A stretch of 64,000 nucleotides of DNA from positions 151,492,826 through 151,556,825 of the forward strand of contig NC_051065.1 in the NCBI RefSeq assembly GCF_004664715.2, read 5' to 3'. Origin of the DNA: Peromyscus leucopus (lineage: Eukaryota; Chordata; Mammalia; Rodentia; Cricetidae). Positions 43,508 through 55,199 of this stretch are shown here, piece after piece. The notes below the pieces were generated by a model. That model had not been told where the DNA came from and searched no databases. It worked only from the letters and a program-made list of their open reading frames with translations. How positions within the stretch are numbered: position 1 is the stretch's first letter; each line of letters opens with the position of its first letter. Both the position numbers and the translations under genes were made by a program.

Positions 43508-45128
43508 ATCAAGAATTTTTGCAGTTGGAGGAGGGGAAAGAATATGACCAAAATATCTTGTATGAATTTCTTAAAATATAAAAATATAAAAAAAGATTTT
43601 TTGCATCCATTTTCATCAGAGATATTGACATATATACAGTTATATCTATATTGGATATATCTTTGGCTTCGAAATCAGAGTAATAATGGATTTCTAAAAA
43701 GAATTTGGAAATGTTCTTTCCATTTCTATTTTATGAAATAATTTGAGAAATATTGGTACTAATTGTTTTTTTGGAGGTCTGATAAAATTTTGCTATGGTC
43801 CTGGGCTCTTTTAATTGGTAGATTTTTAATTACTGAATCTCATTGGATATTATGGCTCTATCTAAATTATTTACTTCATCTTGATTTTTGTTTGGTAGGT
43901 CATATATAGCTAGAAATCCATCCATTAAAAAAAATTTTTTTCCAGTTTCCTGGAATATAGATTATAAATTCTAGCCTTATGATTCTCTGAATTTATTTAG
44001 TAATCTCTCTTAGATCTTTAATTTGACTAATCTGTAACCTCTCTTTTTTCTTTTTATTGATCTAGCTAAAAGTTTATTCATTTTGTTAATGTTTTCAAGG
44101 AACCAACTCTTTGTTTCATTGAATCTTTGTTTGGTTTTTCATTTCTATTTCATTAATTCTAGCCCTGAATTCAATTATCTCTTCCCATCTAGCTTTTTTT
44201 GGCGGCGCGGGGCGGGGGGGGATTGTTTGTTCTTGTTTTTCCAAGTCCTTTATGTGCATCATTAAGTTATTAATTTGAGATCTCTCAAATATTTTGATGT
44301 AGGCATTTGGAGCCATAAACTTTCCTCTCAGGACCACTTTCATTGTGTCCCACAGTCTTTAGATGCTGTGTTTTTATTTTCATTCAATTCTAGGAATCTT
44401 TACATTTCTTTCTTGATTTCTCCCTTCTTCCAATTACCATTCAGTACTGTGTTGTCTAGTTTTCATGAGTTTGTATACTTTATGTGGTTCTTATTGGTGT
44501 TGACACTCAGTTTTATTTTGTCACAGTCGAATGCAAGATGTTGTTTCAATTTTCATATATCTTACTGAAACTTGTTCTGTGTCCTAATATGTAACATTCT
44601 CTCTATTTAGGAGAAGGTTATATGGACTGCCAAGAAGAATGTGTGTTCTTCAGTGTTTGGGTAGGATATTCTGTAGGTGTTTGCTAAGCCCATTTGACTT
44701 ATTATGTCATGTTACTCCAGAGTTTCTCTGCTTAGTATTTATCTAGATGGCCTGTTTATTGATGAGAGTAAGATATTGAAGTGACTCACTATCTCTGTGT
44801 TGTGGTTAATCTGTGGTTTTAGATCTAATAGTATTTCTTTATGAAATTGAATGTCCTTGTATTTGGTATGTTTTTATTTAGGGTTGTAATATCTTTTTTT
44901 TTTTTTGTATATAATTCCTGCCATTTTGTTCATTTTGTAGTGTTTTCTCAGATCTCTTTTAATTACCTTTCCAAGCATTGTTTTATTATTTCTTTGTGAC
45001 CTCTTGAATGTGTTCATCCTTCTTTTCTGACTGAAGTCTTCCTTCTAGTATTCTCTGTAGAGCTGGGCTAGTAGTGATGAATTCCTTAAATCTGTTCTTA
45101 TCATAGAAAGCTTTTTTCCCTCCTTCAG

Positions 45129-45960
45129 TTACAAATGATAGTTTTGCTGGATATAAATGACCTGTGGTCTTTTATCAGAACTTGTAGAAAGTAAGTCCAG
45201 GTATGCTCTTACGACTTTTAAAGTCTCCACTGAAAAGACAGGTATTATTCTGATGGGAGTGCCTTTATATATGACTTGGTCTTTTTCTCTTTTTACTCTC
45301 AATCTCCTTTCTTTGCCCCGTACCTCCAGTGTTATGTAGGGGGTTTCTTTCTCAATTCTATTTAGTGTTCTGTATGCCTTGTGCATCTTGATAAACATCT
45401 CTTTCCTTAGATTTGAGAGGTTTTCTTTTTTGATTTTGCTGAAAATATTTTGTATGCCTTTCACCAGGGTTCTTCTTCTGTAACTGCCATCATAGGCTTG
45501 GTCTTTTAGTGGTTTACCAGACTTCCTGCATGTTCCTTTCCTGGGTGAGTTATTTTTGTTTGTTTAGGTTCGACACTTTCTTTGACTGAATAATCAAATT
45601 CCTCTACTTTGTCTTCAATTCTTGATAGCCTTTCTTCCATTTGATTCATACTATTAGTAAGGATTTCCATTGATTTTTTTCATTTCACTGACTGAATTTT
45701 TTATTTCAAGTTTTATTTCAATTTGGCTTTTCTTCAGAAATTGAATTTCCTTTAAATTTATATCTTCATTAAATTTCGTTTTCATACTGCAAGTGGTTTT
45801 CATTATTTTATTCAATTGTTTGTTCACATTTTCTAGTCTTCATTGCAGAATTTATACTTATCCTCTTTTAGTTCCTTGAATGTATTTATACACATCTATT
45901 TTGAAATCATTGTCTTATTCATCAACTAAGTTGCTTTCTTCATGGAACATATTATGGGCA
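45129..45960 (-). pseudogene. L1 ORF1 remnant (RNA-binding chaperone), copy A
   Basis: ORF1p is the trimeric RNA-binding protein of LINE-1. An open stretch at 45129-45464 keeps the RRM and C-terminal-domain signature: FSKIKKENLSNLRKEM, then MHKAYRTLNRIEKE, then REKDQVIYKGTPIRI. This places it firmly in ORF1. To the right (45480-45960) the coiled-coil half is present but broken by stops. It is decayed, with no complete frame. Confidence 0.85.
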
Positions 45961-45969
45961 CACTAATTT

Positions 45970-46660
45970 CTGAAGGAGACATATATATTGTCTTGGTTAT
46001 TTATGTGTGTGTGTTTGTGATGGGTCCTAGGCATCTGGAGTTAGGTTGTTGGTACTGTTTTTTGGTATGTATATCTGGTCTCACTTTCATTAAGTGAGTG
46101 TTTGGATCTTTGCTTGCTATTACCCCACCTTGTAAGTTTGTGGATGATGCTTAGGTGAATGATGCTTAGGTTGAGTCTTAGCACAACTCTGTGTTGATAT
46201 ATGAATGGGATGTCAAAAGTGTTCCCAGATTAACTAGGGATAAATGAGACTCGTGAGCATGACATAAACCCTTCTGTGGCATCAGAAGATCCTTGCTGCT
46301 GATCTTCAAGGGTCTGTGGAGGGCTCCCTGGGTTCTAAAGGTGGTCCTTGGGTTTCAGGGGCCGGGGTCACAGTGAGAGTGGACAGCGCTTCTTTAAGGT
46401 GGAAAGTGCACCATCCTCAGGTGGAGTAGAGGCTGGCCTTATGGGTCTCTACCTGGGGTCTGGAGCACAGGTTGCCATGTGGCCCCTGGGCGGCCCAGTA
46501 GGTGGGATGGTTGGCAGGCAGGGGAGTGGGACTTGCTTTGGAGGGTCCCTTCCTGGGGTCAGGTTTGTAGGATGCCACAGGATACTGGGGTGGCATGGTA
46601 GGTGGTGTCATTATGGATTTTGAAGTTACCTCATGTGCTAAGTGCTGCCTTCTCCTCTGA
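45970..46660 (-). repeat. L1 5'-UTR of copy A with monomer-like units
   Basis: GC-richer than the rest of the L1. Two imperfect units about 103 bp apart begin near 46443 (GGTCTCTACCTGGGGTCTGG) and 46546 (GGTCCCTTCCTGGGGTCAGG), and both run into GTAGGTGG. Rodent L1 5' UTRs are built from tandem promoter monomers, which fits. Open frames of about 90 codons on both strands here are not genes. Confidence 0.55.
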
Positions 46661-46699
46661 TGTTCTGATTTAAATGATATGCATGACTTGGCCATGGAG

Positions 46700-46755
46700 A
46701 TTTTTTGAAAGCTCCCAAAAGATTATGGTGTGTACTAAAGTTTGAGAACCAGAGA
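46700..46755 (+). mobile_element. MER20-like 3' end fragment
   Basis: TGGTGTGTACTAAAGTTTGA followed by GAACCAGAG matches the MER20 terminus (ACGCTAAAGTTTGAGAACC). Short. Confidence 0.5.
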
Positions 46756-46970
46756 CGTAGAAGCTTTGCATTCATTGAGGACTCAGCTAATCCTGGGACT
46801 GGAAGTTAGGAACCTTCTTGGTTCTGCCTTGGATGTTATGAATTGGGAATGCATTCTTTAGACAATGGGGAGTGCAATGGAGGATTTTTGTTATGACATT
46901 TTTGTACAGATATCATGAACTTTGCTATATTCACCCCATCTAACCACCCAAAATTTTTTTACTTCATTTG

Positions 46971-47175
46971 GTTTTAATTTGAGGCATGATTCCATGTAGC
47001 CCAGGAGGACTTCATATTCTGTACGTAGCAAACAATGACCTAGGACTTCCGATCTATCTACCTCCATCTCCACGTGCTGGAATTATGGGCATGCACCAAC
47101 AGGCTGGATATCCAGTGGTGGTGCATTATGCATAATAGGCAAGCACCCTATGACTGAGCTATATCTCCAACCTTA
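46971..47175 (-). mobile_element. B4-family SINE, antisense
   Basis: TTTGAGGCATGATTCCATGT, GTGCTGGAATTATGGGCATG and the ID-type head ACTGAGCTATATCTCCAACC at the right. Confidence 0.72.
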
Positions 47176-47357
47176 GAAGGTTTTCTTTGAGGGGGGCATG
47201 ATAGCTAAGCTTCAGAAAAATACTCCTGGCAAAGTAAAAATGAGAGAGGGCAGAGACAGGATGATCAGGTAGGATGGAGCGGCAGCTACAGGGGCCTAAC
47301 TTAGACTCTGACATCAGGTGAGGGGAAGGTACTGGCACATGGTAAAAGAAAGGGACT

Positions 47358-47541
47358 AAAGTCTGTTCTTTTTGGTTTTGTTTTCTGAGACAAGGTCTCA
47401 CTGTGTAGTTTTGGAACCTGTCCTGGAATTTGCTTTGTAGACCAGGCTGGCCTCGAACTCACAGAGATCCTTTTGCCTCTGCCTCCCGAGTGCTGGGAAT
47501 AGAGGCATATGCCACCACTGCCCAGCTGAAATCTGTTCTTT
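47358..47541 (-). mobile_element. B1 SINE, antisense, with target duplication
   Basis: The body about 47372-47528 contains GAGACAAGGTCTCACTGTGT and GGCTGGCCTCGAACTCACAG. Flanks AAAGTCTGTTCTTT (47358) and AAATCTGTTCTTT (47529) are near-identical. Confidence 0.9.
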
Positions 47542-48231
47542 ATCTTGTTTCCAGTTGTGAAATTTCTTTGTTGCCTTTTTGGTGAGCATTTAAAGAACCC
47601 TGGTGATTCTTCTAGGTTAACATTAAATAACATCCCTCAAAAACTCGCATGTTTTTGGTTTCAGAATGACACAGACATGAATAGCCATCCTTTTAAAAGT
47701 GAATGGATACAGTTAGCTTCATAACAACCCAGCTAGTCTTGGCAATATAGATTATTTAGCTCCCACATGGAGTTTTCACTGGTGTGTGTGGGGAAACACG
47801 AGTATTCTGACTACTTTAAATTGATCCAATTGCTTGGATAATTGCCAAATATCCATTTGAAGTTGTGACAGGAACATGGCTTTAGTCAATGTATCTTTTT
47901 AAGGTTTCCCCTTTCATCCAATGCTTATATCAGTTAAGACATTTTTGCTGTTCTCAGTTCTGTGGTGCTATCTGGCTCTGGTGAGGAGATGATTGGATTC
48001 TGTTTGCTATGTGTTCTACTAAGAGCAGCTGCTAGCATCTGGCCTAACCCTAGATACACCAGTAAGGGCTAGAAGGCAAAAAGAGCCAGCTGGTGGCCAC
48101 AGGTTGGCGTGCAGGCCTAGCACAACCAATTAGAAAACTCATGATTTGCCTTCTAAACTGACTCAACACAGTATTATACTCTGTACCAATGTAAGATGAT
48201 TTTTTAAAATAATCTTTTAAAATATAAAAAC
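47542..48231. other. Unique intergenic sequence
   Basis: Nothing recognised. Confidence 0.5.
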
Positions 48232-48430
48232 CAGGGACAGTGAGATGATTCAGCAGGAAAAGGTGTCTGCCACCAAGCCTGCTAATATGAATTTGACTCC
48301 CAAGACCTACATGACGGAAGGAGAGGATTCCTACCAACTGTCTTCTGACTTCATATGCATGCCGTGGAACACATGAGTATTCCTCATGCCTACATATAAA
48401 ATAAACAAATTAATAAAATCAATAAAGAAA
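48232..48430 (+). mobile_element. B3/B2-family SINE, sense, diverged
   Basis: GGGACAGTGAGATGATTCAG head, CCACCAAGCCTGCTAATATG, ACATGACGGAAGGAGAGGAT and an AATAAACAAATTAATAAAAT tail. Confidence 0.72.
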
Positions 48431-48539
48431 GCAGAAAAACTCCTCTTGGCTCTCATGGGCCATGCAAAGATTGGGTAGTGGCCAGGTTTGCAGACCCCCA
48501 GTCTAAACAATCAGTGTGATAAGTCAAGTCTGGATGTGT

Positions 48540-49269
48540 AGAGTTTTCTTATAGAGTTCTTTGTTTATGTTTTATTTTAGTTTTATTATTGTTAAATTAT
48601 TCTTTGAAGATTTTATACATTTATATAGTGTTTTTTTGACCATATATAGCCCCCACTACCTCTCTCCAATTCACCTCATGCCTCTCACACTGCCTCCTTC
48701 CCAACTTCATGTCCTCTTTTTGTTATTAATAACCTCCAGAGTTCACTTAGTGTGCACAGATGTGGGGCCACCCACTGGGACATGGGCAACCCTCCAGCAG
48801 CCATGGCCCCCAAAGAGAGAGACTCTGCCTCCTTCAACAACCATCAACTGCCATTAGATCCTCTGCCAAGGGTAGAGTCTCAGCGTTCCCTCCCCTGTCC
48901 ATGCTGGAACTGACTGGTTTGGTCCTGTGTGGTGACCACAGCTCCTGCTATTCCATGTGTGTGACAGCCACAAATATACAGAGGTCAGGGTCTCACAGCT
49001 CTCCTCCCCAGCTGCCAGATCCTGCATGCTTCCTGACACTCTCCTGGGATAGTCCCTGAGCATGGATGGGGCAGGCTTGATACAGATGCCACAGCCACAG
49101 CTGAGCACGCAGTTACATATAAACACAGCGCTTTGACCACTTAGGAGTCTGCATTAATCACTGCAAAAAGAAGCTTCTCTGACCAAAACTGGGAACAATA
49201 TAAATCTGTGGGCATAGACATAAATATTTAGAAGGCAGTTTGACAACATATACATTTAAAAAGAAAAAG

Positions 49270-49300
<31 letters not shown>

Positions 49301-50500
49301 GACAGTCTACCCCAACCTTCTACCTCCATGGGTCTCTAAGCAAGCATACTAGTCATGGGCTTTTGACCAGGTTTAAAGTACCAAACACGAAATCTTTTCT
49401 GTGGAGCAGGTCTCGTAGCCAGTGAGAAAGTGGTTGATTACCCCTTCATGCCATTATTGCACAAATGGGAATAGCTTGACAGGAAGGTTGGTACTGTAGC
49501 ATGCAGAGTTTGGTGCTGGATAAGGCCATTGGTGTCCCCTCCCCCAACCCTAGCAGCCTATACACAGCATCTTCTGACACTATGTAAGTTAACCTGCTGG
49601 GAGAGAACTTCCAGGTCAGTCAGGTTGATTTCTCTATGCCCTGTGTCCAAAGTGTGTGGTATCTTCAGCAATAGGGTCTCTCCTTATAGTTATGGTGGTT
49701 AACTATTAGTTAGTTTGTATCGTTTTAGGTACTTCTGAGGCCTCACCGACCAATAACTCGTAGGAGATGTCCTGTGCCTGGCAATGAGATCTTTACTTAA
49801 TAACCTACGTCTTCTGGGAGCAGCCATGTTCACCCATACACAGCAGCTCTGTTTTAACTCCATATATATATGGAGTTAAATATATATATATATGTATATA
49901 TATATATTCTGTATTTTATTATTATTTTAAAATATGGCTTAAATTGAAATAGAATTATATCTCTTTCTTCCCGCCTTTTCCTCCCTTCTACCCCTCCCAT
50001 CCCCTCCAAACTGATAACTTGTTTTTCTCTGATTACCAATGTTACATATGTATGTATATGCACAAATGCATACAAATACAACCTGCAAAGTGTGTCTCTG
50101 TTGTTTGTGTGTATATGGTTTCAGGGCTGACGACTCTGTATTGAATAATCAATGAGTCAGCTCATCCCTGGGAGTGGCAAGTTCCTTTCCCAGTGGCCAT
50201 TAGTTGACTGTAGTTCTTTGTCTAGGGTTGGACCCAACAAAAATGCCCCCCTTCCACACTAACATGGCCATCTATATTGCCATTGTTCTGGTCTGGTTTA
50301 TGTAGCCATTTCATTTTGTTTTTATTTAGGTTACAAACTAGTAGATTTCTGTAAGGTCTCATATACTCATAGGTTTGGCTAACCCACCCCCTCATCCCCT
50401 CTTTCTAATCCTCTTACTCCCACTTAAACCTTTAATCCTGATAATTGTCCCACCCCCATTACATCATACCACCCGTGTTCTGTAAATGCCCCTAATTAAT
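48540..50500 (-). mobile_element. Composite of L1 3'-UTR segments, antisense
   Basis: At least two different L1 3'-UTR types are stacked. 48540-49857 includes TTAATCACTGCAAAAAGAAG and GGTATCTTCAGCAATAGGG. 49900-50315 includes TGACTGTAGTTCTTTGTCTA and CACACTAACATGGCCATC, like 28706-29215. 50316-50500 has a third tail-like piece before the B1. They may be separate insertions upstream of copy B. Confidence 0.68.
49861..49908. repeat. (TA)n with a palindrome
   Basis: CCATATATATATGG is a perfect palindrome, followed by two more TA blocks. Confidence 0.85.
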
Positions 50501-50529
50501 TTTCCTTTGAGTTGGAAGAGCATAGGTTT

Positions 50530-50711
50530 CCTTATAGCCTTGTTTGTTTGTTTGTTTTTTGTTTTTGGAGAGAGGGTTTCTCTGTGTAGTTTTGGTGCCT
50601 GTCCTGGATCTCACTCTGTAGACCAGGCTGGCCTCGAACTAACAGAGATCTGGCTGACTCTGGGATTAAAGGCATGTCGGGGCCCCCCCCCCCCCCGCTC
50701 CTTATAGCCTT
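50530..50711 (-). mobile_element. B1 SINE, antisense, with 12-bp target duplication
   Basis: The body 50542-50699 has a small deletion before GGGATTAAAGGCATG and ends in a 16-C run in place of the GC-rich B1 start. CCTTATAGCCTT occurs at 50530-50541 and 50700-50711. Confidence 0.92.
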
Positions 50712-51574
50712 TCATGATCCTGTCATGTTGGTTGAGCCTTCTGCCATTCCTCGTCTCCCCACCCCACCCCCTCCATGCTGGGCCTTTCCACCTCACTGTC
50801 CCACTCTACTTTCTTTTTACCTGTATTTTACTATCTCTCCCCACCCAGTGCATCTGTCACCCCTTCCCCAGTGACTCATTTCTAGTTTCCCAGTTTCCGC
50901 ATCCTCTCCATTTTAAACACACCAAAGAAAAGATTTAAAACTAGGACCCATATGTGAGAGACAACATTAGGCATTTGTCTTTCTGAGCCTGGGTGACATC
51001 ACTCAGCATAATTTTTCCCAGATTTATTCATTTATAAACTTCATGATTTCATTTGTCTTTATAGCTGAACAATATTCCATTATATTCTTGTATCATACTT
51101 TCCTTATCCATTCATCTGTTGATGGACATCCAGACTGATTCCATTTTCTAGCTATTGTGAATAGAGCTACAGTGAACTCAGATGTCAAGTCTCTGTGGTA
51201 GGATAGAGTTCTTTGGATATATGTCTGGGAGCAATATATTTGGGTCAACTAGTAGTTCTAGTTCTAGTTTTGTGAGAAACTTTCAGGCTGATTTCCACAG
51301 TGGTCATCTTTCTTTCTATGCTAGCAGGTCTCCTAGTCAGGAAGTCTGCTGTAAGTTGGGGTCTACACTCTACTTTTCCCTATAGCTGTTTCACTTCATA
51401 GTATTGGGTCTTATGTTGAGGTAATTGATCCATCTGGAGTTGAGTTTTGTGTAGAGGGTAAAAGAGAAGTTTCCAGTTTCATTTTTCTACATGCTTAGAT
51501 CCAATTTTCCCAGCACCATATATTGAAGATGCTGTCTTTTCTCTAATGTATATTTTGGGCATCTTTATCAAAAA

Positions 51575-52957
51575 TCATGTAAGTATGCTGTTATGACTGT
51601 GTGGGAGGAGACCCTTGCGCCTGCCTGGGGTGGCCTACCCTGGGTGTTGAGGAAAAAACACAGGCCTGCCCAGCGTCAAAAGGGCACGATTATGGTGAGC
51701 AAATGTGTGGTATGGTATGGGAGAGAGAGACAGAATGGCTCATGTCCTGTGGAGAGAGACATATCTGAAGAGGGGAAGGCGGTGAGGAGCAGGCTAAGGT
51801 GGGTGGCATGGGACTATGGTGATAACTGGGTCTGTGGCCCTGCTGAAATGTTGCAGTCTCTGTTGATGCTGGTGGCTCCTGCTACCACCTGAGGTGAGGG
51901 GGAGCTGGCCCTGAAGGTGGGAGAGTGGGAAAGTTGGTCCCATCGCCCTCATCTGCCATGTGGTGGTGTGGGTGAGGGAAAGATGCTCCTTCTCGTACTT
52001 CGCTACCTGCGGCAAGCAGGAGAGCTCACCCACCCCCTTACCAGCTGCAGCACTCAGGGGAACAGGTCCTGCACCCTGCCTGGGCAGCATAATAGAGCTG
52101 ACCCTGTTGACCAGGGCACAGGTGAACTGGCCCTGAGAACATGAGCGGGGGTAGGGGGGGACCTGGCCCTGCCCCTCATCTGCCAAATGGTGATGTGGGA
52201 GAGATGCACCCCCCACCTATTGTGGCAGGTGGGAGAGCTGGCCCTGAGGTCATGAGAGTGAGAGAACTGATCCCTGATCCTCATCAGCTGCAGCACTGGA
52301 AGAGTGGCCCCTGTACCTCCCCTAGGCAATACAATAGAGCTGGCCCTGCTGGTCCAGGTGTGGGAGAGTCAGCCCTAGGGCATGAGAGCAGGAGAGCTGG
52401 CCCTGCCCCCTGCTCCTTGGTGCACAGGGTGAGCTAGTTAGGGCTGATGGAGGAGAACTGGAGGGCTGGCTAACCCAGCAACTACCCAGGCTCAGAACCA
52501 GGGCTATGAATTGGCCCACCCCAACATCCACCCCATCTATGATGTGCTGAAGCATGTAAAGGGGCTGGTCCTGCAGATCCAAAACTGTAGGATCTCCAGG
52601 GCACAGGGCAACTGCAGGATAGCCAGGAGGAGTCCCAGTGAGGGCCCAGAATCAATAGTGTAGCAGAAACTAGGGGCCGCAAACCAGATCAATGACTCTT
52701 TGCAACAAACACTTCCAAGTAAAGATGTATGGACTAAAAGGTAAACTGACTCACTGTGTCACACTACAGCTTCCACAACGAGATTTTTGTTTTTTCTTTT
52801 AAGTTTTATTTTATTTTGGAGATGAGCATAAAGATGGATACGGGCATAAAGTGGATATGAAGGGACAGGGAGATGAATGGGATCAAGATGGATGATGTGA
52901 AAGCCACAATGAATAAATAAATAGTTAAAAATTCATATAAGTAGTCGTATGGAATAC
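51575..52957 (+). mobile_element. Sense L1 3'-end copy inserted in antisense L1 ORF2
   Basis: About 1.33 kb (51601-52932) of GC-rich sequence with repeated GAGCTGGCCCTG motifs. It ends GGACAGGGAGATGAATGGGA, GATGGATGATGTGAAAGCCA and AATAAATAAATAG, the usual 3' end of a rodent L1. The flanks TCATGTAAGTATGCTG (51575) and TCATATAAGTAGTCG (52933) look like a diverged target duplication. Open frames of up to 140 codons inside are not genes. Confidence 0.65.
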
Positions 52958-53080
52958 ATATGGGTCCTCTCATCTATTTCATTGATCTGAGCATTGGATT
53001 TTGTGCCAGTTCTATCCTGTTATTAATATAATAGCTCAGTAGTATGATTTGAAGTTGTATAGGATGAGACCTCATGATTA

Positions 53081-53082
<2 letters not shown>

Positions 53083-53127
<45 letters not shown>

Positions 53128-53231
53128 TGGAACTCACTATGTAAACTCACAGACTGGCCTCAAACTCACATGCCAACCTGTTCTGCCTCCCTAAAGCTGA
53201 GATTAAAGGTGTGGGCCACCATACCTGGCTC
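53083..53231 (-). mobile_element. B1 SINE, antisense, with (TG)n
   Basis: A (TG)n run at 53085-53126 replaces the tail/3' part, followed by CCTGGAACTCACTATGTAAA and GAGATTAAAGGTGTGGGCCA. Inserted in L1 ORF2. Confidence 0.82.
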
Positions 53232-53684
53232 TATAGTATTCTTTTTGTTCAATATTTCTTTGGCTATCTTCATTTGTTTGGCCATATAAATTTTGAGATC
53301 CCCCCCCCCCCAGACTATGAAGAATGGTCCTGGAATTTTAACTGAGACTTCGCCGACTCTGCAGATTGCTTTTAGTGGGCTGGGCATTCTAAGAAAGGTC
53401 GTTCTTCTGATACATGATCCTGAAAGGTCTTTCTGTCTTGTGGTGTTTTCCTCAATTTCTTTCTTCACAGTCTTCAGGTTTTCATTGTAGATGCCCTTTG
53501 TTTCTTTGGCTAGATTTAGTCCAAAGCATTTTATTTTTCTTGTAGTTTTTGTGAATGGAATTGTTTCTCTGATTTCTTTTCAGATGTTTACTGTTGGTAT
53601 ATAAGAAAGCTACTGATCTGCATGTGTTAATTTTGTATCCTGACACTTTGCTGAAAGCGTTTATCATCTCTAAGAGTTTTTTTT

Positions 53685-53726
53685 AAACATATGATTTAAG
53701 ATTTGTATGTTTTATGTGTATGAGTG

Positions 53727-53762
<36 letters not shown>

Positions 53763-53924
53763 CACATATGTGTTGGATGCCGGAGCATATCAGAAGAGAG
53801 TGTCTGATCCCCTTGGGACTGGAGTTATAGATGGTTGGAACCACCTTGTGGGTGCTGAGCACTGAACCCAAGTCCTCTGCAAGAACAGCAGGTGCTCTTA
53901 ACTGCTGAACAGCCCTTCTAGGAA
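53685..53924 (-). mobile_element. B3 SINE, antisense, inside L1 ORF2
   Basis: A tail with (TG)n at 53731-53760, then GGATGCCGGAGCATATCAGA, GTGGGTGCTGAGCACTGAAC and AACTGCTGAACAGCCCTTCT at the head end. L1 resumes at 53925. Confidence 0.82.
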
Positions 53925-55199
53925 CTTCTTGATTGAGTCTTTCAGGTCTCTTTTGTATAGAATCACACTGTCTGCAAATAGGGATACCTTGACTCCCTCC
54001 ACCCCCACTGTATCCATTTTATTCCCTTCTCTCATTGTATTGCTCTCACTAAGACTACAAACACTTTGTGCAACAGGAGAGGGGAGGGTGAGCACTTTGT
54101 CTTGTTCCTTATCTTACTAGGAATGCTTTGAGTTTTTCTCCATTTAACATAATGTTGGATATAGGTTTGTAATATAAAATCTTTATTATTCGGAGGTATG
54201 TTCCCACCATCCTTAGCCTCACCATGAAGTGATGCTGGAAACTGCCCAAGGCCTTTTCTACGTCTATTGAGATAATCATATGATTTCTGTTTTTGAGTCT
54301 ACATATGTAATGGATAACAGTTACTGATTTACCTATATTGAAACTATTCTACATCTCTGGAATAAAATGAACTTATTTATGATGAATGATCTTCTTGATA
54401 TGATCTCCAATTATTTTTGCTAGTTTTTTATTAAGAATTTTGTATCTACGTTCAGCAGGGAGATCAGTCAGTAATATTTATGTTTTTTGTTGTGTCTTCA
54501 TTTGGTTTGGGTAATGGGCAATAATGACTTTGTAAAGCATTTGGAAGCCTTCCCTCCTTTTTATCTCATGGTATAATTAAAGTAGTATTGGTGTTAATAC
54601 TTTGAGGTTCTGGTAGAATTCTGTAGTGAATCCATCTGGTCTTGGGCTTTTTATAGTTGGCAGCTTTTTTTTTTTTTTAAATTACAGTTTCTATCCCATT
54701 GCTGCTTATGGAACTGTTTAAATAACTTATTTCTTTTTGGTTTAATTTTGGTGTGTCATATGTATCTAGAAATGTATCCATTTCTATTCAATTTTTCAGT
54801 TTAGTAGAATGTTCTTGTGATTTTTTTTTGAATTTCATTGGAATCTGTTGTAATGTCTCCCTTTATATGAATATGAAGCTTATAAAGTAGCAGGCTTCCA
54901 TATGGCTTTTCCAAGCATCCTTAGCATTGGTTATTCCACCCCACCCTCCACCCTACTCTCCCATCTTGGCCCCATTTCATCTCCTTCCCCATAGTGGCCA
55001 TTGGCATTCAGAGTTATCATCGGAAGATGTAATTCCCATTTTGTGGGTTTTGTAGTGTTTTCCTAGACCTAGTATTTTTTGTTTATTCCTGTGACATTTT
55101 TGTTTTGTTTATCCTTGTCTTCAGACCAAAATATTTCTCTCAGAACCCCCTAGATCTGCCTTATTTGTCATAAATTCCTTTTGTTTATTTTTATTGTGG

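Larger units (their letters stand above)
41230..45050 (-). pseudogene. L1 ORF2 remnant (endonuclease-reverse transcriptase), copy A
   Basis: ORF2p is the endonuclease and reverse transcriptase of LINE-1. Clear traces in minus-strand translation are a linker segment at 44116-44343 (GKFMAPNAYIK, RSQINNL and EIIEFRARINEIE, close to the ORF2 region between endonuclease and RT) and endonuclease-like sequence at 44400-44900. RT and C-terminal regions follow to the left. The frame is interrupted by a B1 at 43333-43492, an LTR at 41787-42166, and numerous stops. Confidence 0.82.
38511..46660 (-). mobile_element. Near-full-length ancient L1 (copy A), antisense, with nested insertions
   Basis: On the minus strand the parts run in L1 order from right to left: 5'-UTR (about 45970-46660), ORF1 (45129-45960), ORF2 (41230-45050) and 3' UTR (38511-40150). 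The span is 8.15 kb. Subtracting three MaLR LTRs (40153, 40826, 41787) and one B1 (43333) leaves about 6.9 kb, the length of a complete rodent L1. Both ORFs are broken by stops and frameshifts, so it is inactive. Confidence 0.85.
51000..54860 (-). pseudogene. L1 ORF2 remnant, copy B
   Basis: Minus-strand translation shows RT features: the FADD active-site box appears as LFADSVILYK near 53990 (second Asp changed to Ser), then the thumb segment INAFSKVSGYKIN (53482-53667) and C-terminal KMAKQMKIAKEILNKKN-like sequence (53166-53468; the exact string there is YMAKQMKIAKEILNKKN). Stops, frameshifts and three insertions disrupt it. Confidence 0.8.

Noticed and set aside
45129..45464. Host gene encoding a 111-residue protein
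   Set aside because: It is clearly L1 ORF1 (RRM/C-terminal region) from a decayed, minus-strand L1.
51593..52682. Several frames of up to 140 codons on both strands, proline/glycine-rich
   Set aside because: They lie in the GC-rich L1 3'-UTR-like insert; overlapping antisense frames show composition bias, not coding.
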